A stretch of 16,336 bases of DNA from an uncultured Ignavibacteria bacterium (GCA_913060595.1 CAJXSA010000029.1:1-16336); one strand, 5' to 3'. Positions 6,345 to 14,695 are shown, counted from the stretch's first letter. Translations and numbers: made by a program. The notes: generated by a model from the letters alone, not told the origin.

Positions 6345-8270
6345 TTACCAGCCGAACAGCCACCCGCCTCCGTGCTCGTCGCATTCAGCCGGCATGAGCA
6401 GTCGGTTGACAGGGTAGATGGCGGTGTCGGGACAGTCCTCTGTCGCCACGAGTCCCGTCTTCCTGCACAGCGGAACATATTCCACCGTCGACGGCTGCGC
6501 GAACGCGCTGTCCGCTTCCGCGAGCGGGGCGACGCGCGCCATGGTGCGTGCCCAGATCGGTGCGGCCATGGTGCCGCCGTAGCGGAAAGTGCCGCGCAGC
6601 TTCCGCGCCGCGTCGTCGAAACCCACCCACACCGCCATGCAGTACGCAGGCGTGTACCCCACGAACCATGCGTCAGTCGAATTCTGCGTCGTGCCGGTTT
6701 TCCCGGCTGTGGGACCGCTGTAGAACCGGCGCACCGAGGTCGCTGTCCCGCTGTCCACCACCGCGGTGAGCGCGTCGGTGATCAGGAAGGCGGTGGCGCT
6801 GTCAAGCACCGAAGCCGTGTCGGGCCTCGCCCGGTAGAGTACGCGTCCGTGCATGTTCTCGATGCGCAGAATGGCATGCGGGCGGGCGCGCTGCCCCATC
6901 GACGCGAAGGTTGCAAAACCTTCCGCCATCTCCAGCGGCGACACCTCGGAGGTGCCGAGCGCGAGAGAAGGAAAAGGGCGCAGTTCGCTTTCTATGCCCA
7001 TGCGCTGCGCGAAGGCGGCGACGCGCGCGGGATCAGTGCGTTCGACCATGGCGTGGGCGGCGACGAGATTCAGCGAGCGCTGCAGGCCGTAGCGCATCGG
7101 AACAGTCTCATAGCTGGCGGTATCGGAATCGTTCATCGGACGCCATTCCCAGGCAAGCCCCGAGTCGACGACGATGGGCGCATCCTGCACCGGTGTTGCG
7201 AGCGTGTACCCCTGTTCGAGCAGTGAGGCGTAAAGGAAGGGTTTGAAGGAGGAGCCGGGTTGGCGATGGATCTGCACGGCGTGATTGAGTCCGCGCGGTT
7301 CGGATGAGGGATTTCCCCCGATCAGCGCCCGTATCGCACCGCCGTGCGCATCGAGCAGTACCGCACCCACCTGCACGTCGCGCATGTTCTCCGGGAGCTC
7401 TTCCCACTGCGCGGCGACGGCCTCTTCGGCTGCGTGCTGCATGCGGCTGTCGAGCGTGGTGTGCACCCGCAGCTGTCCCTGCTCGAGCGTCGCGTTTTTT
7501 CCTTCCAGCAGACGAATGGCTTCACGCCTGACCCACTCGGTGAAATGTCCCGCCATCTGCGGGCGTGGATTCAGTCCGATCTCCTTTGTACGCAGGCGCT
7601 GATACTCGCTCTCCGAGATGCGCTCGACTTCCACGAGGTTGTGCAGCACCGCGTTGCGCCGTGTGCGCGCCTTCTCCGGGTGTCGGAGGGGATTGTATCC
7701 TTCGGGGGACTTGAGCAGTCCTACCAGAAGCGCGCTTTCGAGCATGTCGAGTTCCTTCGGGTCCTTGTCGAAATACTCCCGCGCCGCGGTCCAGATACCG
7801 TAGCTGCCGCCGCCGAAATACACCGTGTTCAGATACAGCAGCAGCAGCTCGTCTTTGCTGAATTTTTTCTCCAGCTCCCGTGCGAGGTCGATTTCCTTCA
7901 GCTTGCGCGCAATGGTGCGTTCATGTGAAAGAAAAAGGTTGCGTGCCAGCTGCATGGTGAGCGTGCTGCCTCCCTGCGTGTTGCCGGTGATGGTTTCCAG
8001 CACTGCGCGGCCCAGTCCTTTGATCGACACCCCGTCGTGATTGTAGAAATCGCGGTCCTCTGTCGCCAGCAGGCATCGTATCACCCAGGGCGAAACCGAG
8101 CCCGTGCTGCGCAGTTCCACCCGCTTCTGTTCACCGTAATACGCCAGCACGTTCCCGTCCGCCGTCAGCGCGTACGACGCATACGGGAGCTCGATGGGCG
8201 GAAGATCCTGCGCAACGGCGCTTCCACCCGCCGCAAGAAACGCCAGTATGATCAGCAGAGATGAACGCAT
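6345..8270 (-). CDS. Class A penicillin-binding protein (GT51 transglycosylase / transpeptidase)
   Basis: With the start at ATG 8268-8270 the protein has 641 residues. Residues about 55-235 are a family 51 glycosyltransferase: catalytic Glu71 in ATEDRDFYNHDG (69-80), GGSTLTMQLARN (100-111), RKLKEIDLARELEKKFSKDE (122-141) and LNTVYFGGGSYGI (147-159). Residues about 295-585 are the transpeptidase with SSFK (Ser340, Lys343), SLN (399-401) and KTGTT (524-528), so both active sites look intact. The tail (CRKTGL...EDCP...PAECDEHGG) is the Cys-containing ending common in this family. It polymerises and cross-links peptidoglycan in the periplasm. The N-terminus (MRSSLLIILAFLAAGGSAVAQ) reads like a cleavable signal peptide as much as a membrane anchor. 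The frame is open to 8378, but those 36 residues come from a low-complexity repeat and precede the hydrophobic segment, so the downstream ATG is preferred. It is shorter than typical PBP1A (about 750-850). Confidence 0.93.
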   Translation of the reverse strand: MRSSLLIILAFLAAGGSAVAQDLPPIELPYASYALTADGNVLAYYGEQKRVELRSTGSVSPWVIRCLLATEDRDFYNHDGVSIKGLGRAVLETITGNTQGGSTLTMQLARNLFLSHERTIARKLKEIDLARELEKKFSKDELLLLYLNTVYFGGGSYGIWTAAREYFDKDPKELDMLESALLVGLLKSPEGYNPLRHPEKARTRRNAVLHNLVEVERISESEYQRLRTKEIGLNPRPQMAGHFTEWVRREAIRLLEGKNATLEQGQLRVHTTLDSRMQHAAEEAVAAQWEELPENMRDVQVGAVLLDAHGGAIRALIGGNPSSEPRGLNHAVQIHRQPGSSFKPFLYASLLEQGYTLATPVQDAPIVVDSGLAWEWRPMNDSDTASYETVPMRYGLQRSLNLVAAHAMVERTDPARVAAFAQRMGIESELRPFPSLALGTSEVSPLEMAEGFATFASMGQRARPHAILRIENMHGRVLYRARPDTASVLDSATAFLITDALTAVVDSGTATSVRRFYSGPTAGKTGTTQNSTDAWFVGYTPAYCMAVWVGFDDAARKLRGTFRYGGTMAAPIWARTMARVAPLAEADSAFAQPSTVEYVPLCRKTGLVATEDCPDTAIYPVNRLLMPAECDEHGGGWLFGW

Positions 8271-8298
8271 GGGATAAATATGAGAAATATGATAAGAA

Positions 8299-8363
8299 GG
8301 AAAAATGGAAACATGCACCTCGGATGCCATATTTCCATCTTTCCATCTTTCCTTTTTTCCATC
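8299..8363. repeat. Short tandem repeat with inverted copy in the divergent intergenic region
   Basis: Four contiguous 8-nt units run from 8332 to 8363: TTTCCATC at 8332-8339, 8340-8347 and 8356-8363, and a degenerate TTTCCTTT at 8348-8355. An inverted match lies just upstream: 8299-8315 pairs with 8328-8344 at 15 of 17 positions around a 12-nt loop. This is the AT-rich gap between the divergent penicillin-binding protein (start 8270) and hypF (start 8410), where both promoters must lie. I see no clear promoter boxes or Shine-Dalgarno for either gene. Confidence 0.75.
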
Positions 8364-8409
8364 CTTCGTATCTGCCACTTGTCGTCCATCATTTGCGTAT
8401 TTTTACAGA

Positions 8410-10752
8410 ATGGCGCATCCGTCTGAAATATCGCGCATACGTTTGAGGGTTTCCGGCATTGTGCAGGGGGTGGGATTTCGTCCCTACGTCTACCGGCTGG
8501 CGCAGGAGTGCGCACTGACGGGTTCTGTGTTCAATGACGGCGACGGTGTGGAAATCGAACTGCAGGGAGTGCGGACGGCGGAGTTCGTGCAGCGGCTGTC
8601 ATCGGAAGCGCCACCGCTGGTGCTGATCACGGAGCTGCGGGAAGAAAAGCTGGAATTGCGATCGGAGGAGATCGATTTTCGGATCATTCCGAGTGAATCT
8701 ACTGCCGTGCAGTCGGCCATGATTCCTGCGGATGTGGCCACCTGCGAAGATTGTCTGACGGAAATGCGCGATCCGGCGGATCGCCGGCATCGATACCCGT
8801 TCACCAACTGCACGAACTGTGGTCCGCGATACACCATCACGGCGTCCATCCCCTATGACAGGCCCAGTACGTCGATGACGAAATTTCCGATGTGCGAGGA
8901 CTGCGCGCGGGAATATCACGATCCCGCCGACCGCCGTTTCCACGCACAGCCCAACGCCTGTCCCGTCTGCGGTCCCCAGCTGCGCTTCGTGCGCAACGCA
9001 CGTCTGCACGGCTGTGACGTGGAACTCGAAAAGGACGCGGCGCTGCATGCGGCGCAGAAGGAAGTTGCGGAGGGACGCATTCTCGCGCTGCGGGGACTCG
9101 GCGGCTATCACCTCGCTGTCGATGCCCGGGACGAACGGGCCGTGCACCTGCTGCGCATCCGCAAGCACCGGTACAAGAAACCGCTTGCGGTGATGGTACG
9201 GGACGTCGAGGCCGCACGCCGCATCTGCGAAACCGATGCGGAGGAGGAAACGCTGCTCGCATCCGCGCAGCGTCCCATCGTCATCCTGCGTCTCCGCGAG
9301 GGACACGGCATCGCGCCCTCGGTGTCGCTTGACAATCCCACGCTCGGCGTCATGCTGCCCTACACCCCGCTGCATCACCTGCTGCTCGACGGCGAGGCGG
9401 ACATGCTGGTGATGACCAGCGGCAATGTCAGCGAGGAACCCATATGCATCCGCCGCGGGGAGGCCGCCGAACGGCTCGGGGACATCGCCGACGCCTTCCT
9501 GCATCACGATCGCGAAATCCTGCAGCGCTGCGACGACTCCGTCTTCCGTGTCATCGACGGCACGGCACGTCCCGTGCGCCGCGCCCGCAGCTATGTGCCG
9601 CGACCCGTCCTGCTCGCGGAGGAAGGTCCCGCCGTGCTCGCCGCCGGTGCGGAGCAGAAAAACACCGCCTGCGTCACCCGGGGACGTGCAGCCTTCCTCA
9701 CGCAGCATATTGGCGATCTCGAGAACTTCGAAACCCTCGCCTTCTTCGAGGAAAGCGTCGCACACCTGATGGACATTTACGCGATCACGCCCGTGGCAGT
9801 GGCGCATGACCTGCACCCGGACTACCTGGGCACGCAGTGGGCCCGCGGTTCGCTGGAGAGTCCACTCCAGCAGCGTCTCGACGGACGGCCGCGCATTCCC
9901 GTGCAGCATCATCACGCACACCTTGTCTCCTGCCTCGCCGAACACGGCCGCGCCGACGAGGATGCCATCGGTGTGATTCTCGACGGGACGGGCTACGGTG
10001 ATGACGGCACGATTTGGGGCGGGGAGTTTCTCACGGGTTCCGCCAGAGGATTCACCCGCGCGGGGCATTTCCTCCCCGTGCGCATGCCCGGCGCCAACGC
10101 CGCCGTGCGGGAACCATGGCGCATGGCCTTCGCATATCTCGAGGCAGCGCTGGGCGATGAGGCGCAGGCCGCCTTTCCCTCCTGGTACGCACGCCGTTCG
10201 GAAAAAGAAATCGAAGCCGCGCGTTTCGCGCTGGCGGGCGACCTGAACGCGCCGCGCACGTCCAGTTGCGGACGACTGTTCGACGCCGTCGCATCCCTTG
10301 CCGGACTGCAGGACGTCGTCGACTTCGAGGCGCAGGCTGCCATCGCCCTGGAATTCGCTGCTGCAGCGGCGATCTCTGATTGCGCACGGCCCTATGGGAC
10401 AGAAGCGTTGGAGGAGGAAGGCAGTCCGATTGTTCTTTCCTTTTTGCCCGCAATTCGGGAAATTGTAAAGGATCTGTCGGTCGGGATTTCTGCCCCGACC
10501 GTCGCCGCACGTTTTCACTTCAGCGTGGTGGCTGGCTGCGTCGATGCGGTCGAGCGCATTGCTGCGCACAGCGGACTGCGTACTGTGGCCCTCTCCGGCG
10601 GTTCTTTCCAGAATGCCCTGCTGCTCGAAGGTCTGCGGCGCGCACTTACAGAACGTCATTTCACCGTGCTGACGCACGCGCAGGTGCCCTCCAACGACGG
10701 AGGCGTCGCGCTGGGACAGGCGGTGATCGCACAGCAAAGAATGAAAGGTTGA
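8410..10752 (+). CDS. hypF: Carbamoyltransferase HypF
   Basis: HypF converts carbamoyl phosphate to carbamoyl adenylate and passes the carbamoyl group to the C-terminal Cys of HypE, the first step to the CN ligands of [NiFe]-hydrogenase. The 780-residue protein shows all domains. Acylphosphatase about 8-95: SGIVQGVGFRPY with Arg24, and Asn42 in FNDGDGV. Two zinc motifs: C112-x2-C115-x18-C134-x2-C137, and C162-x2-C165-x18-C184-x2-C187. YrdC/Sua5 domain about 205-390: RGLGGYHLAVDA, RKHRYKKPLAVM and TSGNVSEEPI near 336. Kae1-like domain to the end: HHHAH near 500, GTGYGDDGTIWGGEF near 526, and LSGGSFQNALL. The frame is open to 8305, but the extra 35 residues derive from low-complexity repeat DNA; ATG 8410 begins right before the acylphosphatase strand. 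First gene of hypFCDE; hypC starts 3 nt after its stop. Confidence 0.97.
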   Translation: MAHPSEISRIRLRVSGIVQGVGFRPYVYRLAQECALTGSVFNDGDGVEIELQGVRTAEFVQRLSSEAPPLVLITELREEKLELRSEEIDFRIIPSESTAVQSAMIPADVATCEDCLTEMRDPADRRHRYPFTNCTNCGPRYTITASIPYDRPSTSMTKFPMCEDCAREYHDPADRRFHAQPNACPVCGPQLRFVRNARLHGCDVELEKDAALHAAQKEVAEGRILALRGLGGYHLAVDARDERAVHLLRIRKHRYKKPLAVMVRDVEAARRICETDAEEETLLASAQRPIVILRLREGHGIAPSVSLDNPTLGVMLPYTPLHHLLLDGEADMLVMTSGNVSEEPICIRRGEAAERLGDIADAFLHHDREILQRCDDSVFRVIDGTARPVRRARSYVPRPVLLAEEGPAVLAAGAEQKNTACVTRGRAAFLTQHIGDLENFETLAFFEESVAHLMDIYAITPVAVAHDLHPDYLGTQWARGSLESPLQQRLDGRPRIPVQHHHAHLVSCLAEHGRADEDAIGVILDGTGYGDDGTIWGGEFLTGSARGFTRAGHFLPVRMPGANAAVREPWRMAFAYLEAALGDEAQAAFPSWYARRSEKEIEAARFALAGDLNAPRTSSCGRLFDAVASLAGLQDVVDFEAQAAIALEFAAAAAISDCARPYGTEALEEEGSPIVLSFLPAIREIVKDLSVGISAPTVAARFHFSVVAGCVDAVERIAAHSGLRTVALSGGSFQNALLLEGLRRALTERHFTVLTHAQVPSNDGGVALGQAVIAQQRMKG

Positions 10753-10755
10753 AAC

Positions 10756-11013
10756 ATGTGTCTGGCTGTTCCCGCCAAGGTACTCGAACTGCGTGACGAC
10801 AACATGGCGCTGGTGGATATCAGCGGCACGCAGCGTGAAATCAGTCTCATGGTGCTCGACGGCGATGCCGCCCCGGGTGACTTCGTGCTCATTCACGTCG
10901 GCTATGCCATAGAGAAAATCGACGAGGAGGAGGCCGCGCGCACGCTGGCGATGTTCGAAGAACTCTCCATGCTCGACGAGCAGCTGCCTGAAGGTGAGGA
11001 TCCACTGGCATGA
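10756..11013 (+). CDS. hypC: Hydrogenase maturation chaperone HypC
   Basis: The 85-residue protein begins MCLAVPAKVLEL, the HypC/HupF signature; the Met is removed and Cys2 binds the iron centre with HypD and later the hydrogenase large subunit. GDFVLIHVGYAIEKIDEEEA (41-60) is the second conserved block. An AAAGG Shine-Dalgarno overlaps the end of hypF, whose stop is 3 nt upstream, and the stop overlaps the hypD start in ATGA, indicating translational coupling. Length is normal for the family (about 75-95). Confidence 0.97.
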   Translation: MCLAVPAKVLELRDDNMALVDISGTQREISLMVLDGDAAPGDFVLIHVGYAIEKIDEEEAARTLAMFEELSMLDEQLPEGEDPLA

Positions 11014-12101
11014 GCGTGCTTCACCAGTTCCGCGACAGCACCCGCGCGCAGGCCATCATCGAGCGCATTCGCGGACGCAGCACAGGTGACATTTCCATCA
11101 TGGAATTCTGCGGTGGACACACCGTCGCCATATTTCGCAGCGGCATACGCACCGTCATGCCGGAACATGTACGCATGCTCTCCGGGCCCGGCTGCCCGGT
11201 ATGCGTGACTTCCAACGGCGACCTCGACCGCGCCGTGGCCCTGGCCAAAACACCGGGCGTCATCCTCACCACGTACGGTGACATGCTGAAAGTTCCGGGA
11301 AGCCGCGAAAGCCTCATGCAGGTACGCGCGCAGGGATACCAGGTCGAGATCGTGTATTCCACGCTCGACGCGCTGAAACTCGCCGCGGCACATCCCGACA
11401 GGGAAGTTGTCTTCTTCGCAATCGGTTTCGAGACCACCGCGCCCGCCGCAGCTGCTGCCGTGCTGCAGGCACAGGCGAAGGGCGTGCGAAATTTCTCCAT
11501 TTGCTCCGTGATGAAGCTCACCATTCCCGGCGCGAAGGCTCTGCTGGCAATGGGTGAAGTGAAGGTGGACGGCGTCATCGGTCCGGGACACGTGTCCTCC
11601 ATTATCGGATCGGATGCGTGGCGCTTCCTGCCCGAGGAGTACGACATCCCCGTGGCCATCAGCGGTTTTGAGCCACTGGATCTGCTTGCGGCCACGGATG
11701 CCATCATGCAAATGCATGAGGAAAAGCGTCCTGCGCTTGTCAACAGCTACAGCCGCGTGGTCAGGCCCGAGGGCAATCGCAAGGCCTGGGGAGCGGTCGA
11801 ACGTGTATTCTCGCTGGCCGAGGCGAGCTGGCGCGGGTTCGGCAGCATTCCGGAAAGCGGACTGGTGCTCCGCGAGGAATTCTCTGACTTCAACGCGGAC
11901 CTGCGTTTCGACGTCACGGTCGAGGACAGCACCGAGCATCCGGCCTGCCGCTGCGGGGAGGTGCTGCGCGGCGTCCTCACTCCCCCCGAATGTTCGGTGT
12001 TCGGCACCGCCTGCACCCCCGAATCACCGCTCGGTCCCTGCATGGTGTCCAGCGAGGGCAGCTGCGCGGCCTATTATCATTATCAGCGCCAGATGGCGTA
12101 A
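11010..12101 (+). CDS. hypD: Hydrogenase maturation factor HypD
   Basis: HypD is the Fe-S scaffold on which, with HypC, the Fe(CN)2CO group is built. The 363-residue protein carries the expected motifs: EFCGGHT with Cys34, GPGCPVC with Cys62 and Cys65, GFETTAPAAAA (139-149), GPGHVSSIIG (191-200), and the C-terminal cysteine cluster that holds the [4Fe-4S] centre (Cys313, 315, 328, 335, 344, 352, including PLGPCMVSSEGSCAAYY). The start overlaps the hypC stop by 4 nt. A GGTGAGG upstream can serve as ribosome site. Complete and normal in length. Confidence 0.97.
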   Translation: MSVLHQFRDSTRAQAIIERIRGRSTGDISIMEFCGGHTVAIFRSGIRTVMPEHVRMLSGPGCPVCVTSNGDLDRAVALAKTPGVILTTYGDMLKVPGSRESLMQVRAQGYQVEIVYSTLDALKLAAAHPDREVVFFAIGFETTAPAAAAAVLQAQAKGVRNFSICSVMKLTIPGAKALLAMGEVKVDGVIGPGHVSSIIGSDAWRFLPEEYDIPVAISGFEPLDLLAATDAIMQMHEEKRPALVNSYSRVVRPEGNRKAWGAVERVFSLAEASWRGFGSIPESGLVLREEFSDFNADLRFDVTVEDSTEHPACRCGEVLRGVLTPPECSVFGTACTPESPLGPCMVSSEGSCAAYYHYQRQMA

Positions 12102-12120
12102 CACACACATTCCGCATCCC

Positions 12121-13131
12121 ATGAAGCATTCACAGATACTCCTCGCACACGGCAGCGGCGGCAGCATGATGCACGACCTGATACAGGAACTGTTTCTGCC
12201 CGCCTTCGACAATCCATTTCTCCGCCAGGCCAACGACCAGGCACTGATCGACAATCCAGGCGGGCGCATCGCGTTCACGACGGATTCCTACGTCGTGCAG
12301 CCTGTGATTTTCCCCGGCGGCAGCATCGGCGAACTGGCCGTGCACGGCACCATCAACGACCTCGCCGTGGGCGGCGCGCGCCCCCTCGGACTCTCGGTCG
12401 GCATGATACTGGAAGAAGGCCTCGACATGGCGCTGCTCGAAGACATCGTGGGCCGCATGAAAAACGCCTCGGAAGAGGCCGGGGTGCCCATCGTGACAGG
12501 GGACACGAAGGTGGTGGAGCGCGGCAGCTGCGACAAGATTTTCATCAATACTTCGGGGATTGGCATCGTCCCCGGCGGCATCGACATCGACGGGAAGAAC
12601 GCGCGGCCGGGAGACGCGGTGCTCATTTCCGGCAGCATCGGCGACCACGGCGTGGCGGTGATGTCAGAGCGGCGGGGAGTGCAGTTCAGCACGCCCGTCG
12701 TCAGCGACACACAGCCGCTGCATCAGCTGGTCAAGAGCATGTTCTCTGTGACACACAGCATACATGTCATGCGTGATCCCACGCGCGGCGGCATTGCCAC
12801 CACGCTCAACGAGATTGCCGGACAGTCCCGTGTCGGTATCGAAATCGATGAAGAGGCTCTCCCGATCAGTCCCGAAGTCACCGGCGCCTGCGACCTTCTT
12901 GGACTCGACCCGCTGTACCTGGCGAACGAAGGCAAGCTCATCGCCATTGTGCCCGAAGCGCAGGCAGACGGTGTGCTCGAGGCCATGCGCGGGCGCCCTG
13001 AAGGCGCCGGAGCCTGCCGCATCGGACGTGTGGTCGAGGACAGACCCGGCATTGTGCGCATGCGCACGGGCATCGGCGGCACGCGCATCGTCAACGTGCT
13101 CAGTGGCGAAATGCTGCCACGGATCTGCTGA
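12121..13131 (+). CDS. hypE: Carbamoyl dehydratase HypE
   Basis: HypE receives the carbamoyl group from HypF on its last residue and dehydrates it with ATP to a thiocyanate, which donates CN to the HypC-HypD iron. The 336-residue protein belongs to the PurM/SelD-like ATPases: LAHGSGGSMMHDL (8-20), FTTDSYVV (52-59), NDLAVGGARPLGLS (79-92), VTGDTKVVERG, and RDPTRGGIATTLNEI. It ends in the diagnostic PRIC, so the acceptor cysteine (Cys336) is present. The frame is open far upstream inside hypD, but ATG 12121 is the first start beyond hypD and fits the family N-terminus. It is 19 nt after hypD with no obvious Shine-Dalgarno, and is the last hyp gene here. Confidence 0.97.
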   Translation: MKHSQILLAHGSGGSMMHDLIQELFLPAFDNPFLRQANDQALIDNPGGRIAFTTDSYVVQPVIFPGGSIGELAVHGTINDLAVGGARPLGLSVGMILEEGLDMALLEDIVGRMKNASEEAGVPIVTGDTKVVERGSCDKIFINTSGIGIVPGGIDIDGKNARPGDAVLISGSIGDHGVAVMSERRGVQFSTPVVSDTQPLHQLVKSMFSVTHSIHVMRDPTRGGIATTLNEIAGQSRVGIEIDEEALPISPEVTGACDLLGLDPLYLANEGKLIAIVPEAQADGVLEAMRGRPEGAGACRIGRVVEDRPGIVRMRTGIGGTRIVNVLSGEMLPRIC

Positions 13132-13173
13132 ATCCGTCCATGCAGGGTAAAAATCGGGTACTCCGCTTCAGCG

Positions 13174-13202
13174 TTGACATGGCGGAAGGCATTTTCTATT
13201 TT
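13174..13202 (+). promoter_or_regulatory. Sigma70-like promoter for the T9SS-domain protein
   Basis: A perfect -35 hexamer TTGACA (13174-13179) is followed after exactly 17 bp by TATTTT (13197-13202), a 4/6 match to TATAAT. It lies in the 155-nt gap between hypE and the next gene, leaving a leader of about 75-80 nt. Bacteroidota housekeeping promoters often use other boxes, which lowers certainty. Confidence 0.55.
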
Positions 13203-13231
13203 GACTGTATTGCACGCAGAACAGCCCATTC

Positions 13232-13254
13232 CCGGCAGGCAGGCTCACTGCCGG
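13232..13254 (+). other. Leader hairpin
   Basis: CCGGCAG (13232-13238) and CTGCCGG (13248-13254) form a perfect 7-bp stem around a 9-nt loop. There is no T-run after it, so it is not an obvious intrinsic terminator for hypE. It falls in the predicted 5' leader, ending about 16 nt before the GGAGG ribosome site (13271-13275) of the next gene, and could stabilise the mRNA or be a dyad binding site. Confidence 0.45.
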
Positions 13255-13286
13255 ACCAGTCATATCGTACGGAGGTTGAGTAACGC

Positions 13287-14624
13287 ATGACGTTCAGAAT
13301 CATTGCGGCCCTGATGCTGCTGCTCCCCGCAGTATCGCTGGCCCAGGGGACAACGAGCGGAAATACCGATGCCGCATTCCGTGAGGGAGTATCACGATTA
13401 CCGGAGCTTTCCCCTTTCACACATCTCGCGTCGGAGAGCTTCGCAAAGGCCGCCGCGCCGCTGCCTTTCATCTGTCCGTATTTCCTGTACTATCAGAATG
13501 ACTTCTCGGCCACCAGCTACTGGCTGTCGGAAACGCAGCCAACGAGATCCGAGTGGGCGATGTTCATTCCCGCGCCGCCGACGGTGTCACAGGCCAGCGT
13601 CTGCACGGTGTGGACGGTGAAGCTCGATTTCGAACTGACCAATGCGCCGGTGACGTCCAAGGACACCGTGCGCATTTTCGTACGCAAGGGCACATCGCCA
13701 TATACTGAATACTACAGCACGTATTTCATCGCGCGCGTCGGGCGTAATGTCGGGTACTTCGAAATCGATCCGCCGCTGGTACCGCCCTTCAACGTGCGTC
13801 CCATCATCAACCCCATCACCAGCCTGTACGTCGGCTACACGGTCATCGGTGACACCGGACACGTGGTCAAGCGACGCTTCACCACGCCCAGCCAGTACAC
13901 GGTCAACGGGCATTCGTTCAAGTTCACGTCGCCCACCACACCGGTTCCCGCCGCAACGGCCCTCGGCTTCAGCGCGGACCTCGTCATGGAGGCACGTCTC
14001 TGCTGTGACAAGTGGATTCCTGTCGAGCTGGCGAATTTCAACGCACGCGTGCAGGGTGGGAACGTCCATCTCGCCTGGCGCACGGAAACCGAAACCAACA
14101 ACTTCCAGTTTGAAATCCAGCGCGCACCCTCGAAAACCGGGCCGTGGCAGTCCCGGGGCTTCGTACGCGGCAACGGCACGACGACAGAACCGCACGAGTA
14201 CGCGTGGGTCGATCACAATACCCCGGAGGATATCGCCTCCGGAATCGCGCCGATATACTGGTACAAACTGCGGCAGACGGATTTCGATGGGACCATATAC
14301 GATTACGCGCCCGTGCAGGTGCACATGAGCGATCTTTCGCATACGCAGTTCGAGCTGCAGCGCGCCTATCCGAATCCGCTGGATCTTGCGGTGACCGACA
14401 ACGCGCGCGTGCGCTACCGCGTGCCGCAGTCCTCGCATGTGCGCATCAGCGTGCATGACATGCTCGGACGCGAGCTTGCCGTCATCACCGACTACGTGCA
14501 CGCCGCAGGAATGCACGAGGCCGCCTGGTATCCCGGCAACGACGTCCTTCGCAGCGGCAGTTACTTCATCCGCATGCAGGCCGACGGGAAGGTGTATACA
14601 ACCAAGCTGGCGGTCTTGCGCTGA
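13287..14624 (+). CDS. Secreted protein with type IX secretion C-terminal sorting domain
   Basis: The 445-residue protein starts with a signal peptide (MTFRIIAALMLLLPAVSLAQ). Residues about 60-240 form an aromatic-rich, beta-looking region I do not recognise (for example SATSYWLSETQPTRSEWAMF, SLYVGYTVIGDTGHVV). From about 243 comes a beta-sandwich block common in T9SS cargo: WIPVELANFNARV, HLAWRTETETNNFQFEIQRA, YWYKLRQTDFDG. The last 85-90 residues are a type A sorting domain: AYPNPLDL with Tyr361, RYRVPQSSHVRISVHDMLGR, and the final GSYFIRMQADGKVYTTKLAV. The Por machinery should carry it across the outer membrane and either attach it to the surface or release it. It has a GGAGG ribosome site 11 nt upstream, its own promoter, and a terminator behind it, so it appears monocistronic. 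Function beyond export is unknown. Confidence 0.88.
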   Translation: MTFRIIAALMLLLPAVSLAQGTTSGNTDAAFREGVSRLPELSPFTHLASESFAKAAAPLPFICPYFLYYQNDFSATSYWLSETQPTRSEWAMFIPAPPTVSQASVCTVWTVKLDFELTNAPVTSKDTVRIFVRKGTSPYTEYYSTYFIARVGRNVGYFEIDPPLVPPFNVRPIINPITSLYVGYTVIGDTGHVVKRRFTTPSQYTVNGHSFKFTSPTTPVPAATALGFSADLVMEARLCCDKWIPVELANFNARVQGGNVHLAWRTETETNNFQFEIQRAPSKTGPWQSRGFVRGNGTTTEPHEYAWVDHNTPEDIASGIAPIYWYKLRQTDFDGTIYDYAPVQVHMSDLSHTQFELQRAYPNPLDLAVTDNARVRYRVPQSSHVRISVHDMLGRELAVITDYVHAAGMHEAAWYPGNDVLRSGSYFIRMQADGKVYTTKLAVLR

Positions 14625-14670
14625 CGCCACGGCCGGGACGGGCAGAAATCCCGGATTCTCCGTATTTTTC

Positions 14671-14695
14671 AAGGCCGGCTGCGTGCCGGCCTTTT
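14671..14695 (+). terminator. Intrinsic terminator after the T9SS-domain protein
   Basis: AAGGCCGGC (14671-14679) pairs perfectly with GCCGGCCTT (14685-14693) around a TGCGT loop and ends in TTTT (14692-14695). It starts 46 nt after the stop codon and separates this gene from dut. An upstream TTTTT (14665-14669) gives a weaker A-run for the opposite strand. Confidence 0.87.

Noticed and set aside
8271..8378. 36-residue N-terminal extension of the penicillin-binding protein (KDGKKERWKDGN type).
   Set aside because: The typical translation of a GATGGAAA-type repeat. It would put a charged tail ahead of a good signal or anchor segment, and the tract also overlaps the hypF promoter region.
8305..8409. 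35-residue N-terminal extension of HypF.
   Set aside because: Encoded by the low-complexity repeat region. The acylphosphatase domain starts right after ATG 8410.
8599..10896. Very long open frame (765 codons) on the minus strand.
   Set aside because: It lies antisense to hypF, which has every domain and motif intact. Long antisense frames are expected in GC-rich coding DNA, and the translation shows no recognisable domain.
10902..11939. 345-codon minus-strand frame across hypC/hypD.
   Set aside because: Antisense shadow of two well-conserved genes, with no domain pattern.
11614..12120. Open extension of hypE upstream through most of the hypD 3' half.
   Set aside because: hypD is complete in another frame here. 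The extension is Arg/Pro/Ser-rich shadow sequence, and the HypE N-terminus aligns with ATG 12121.
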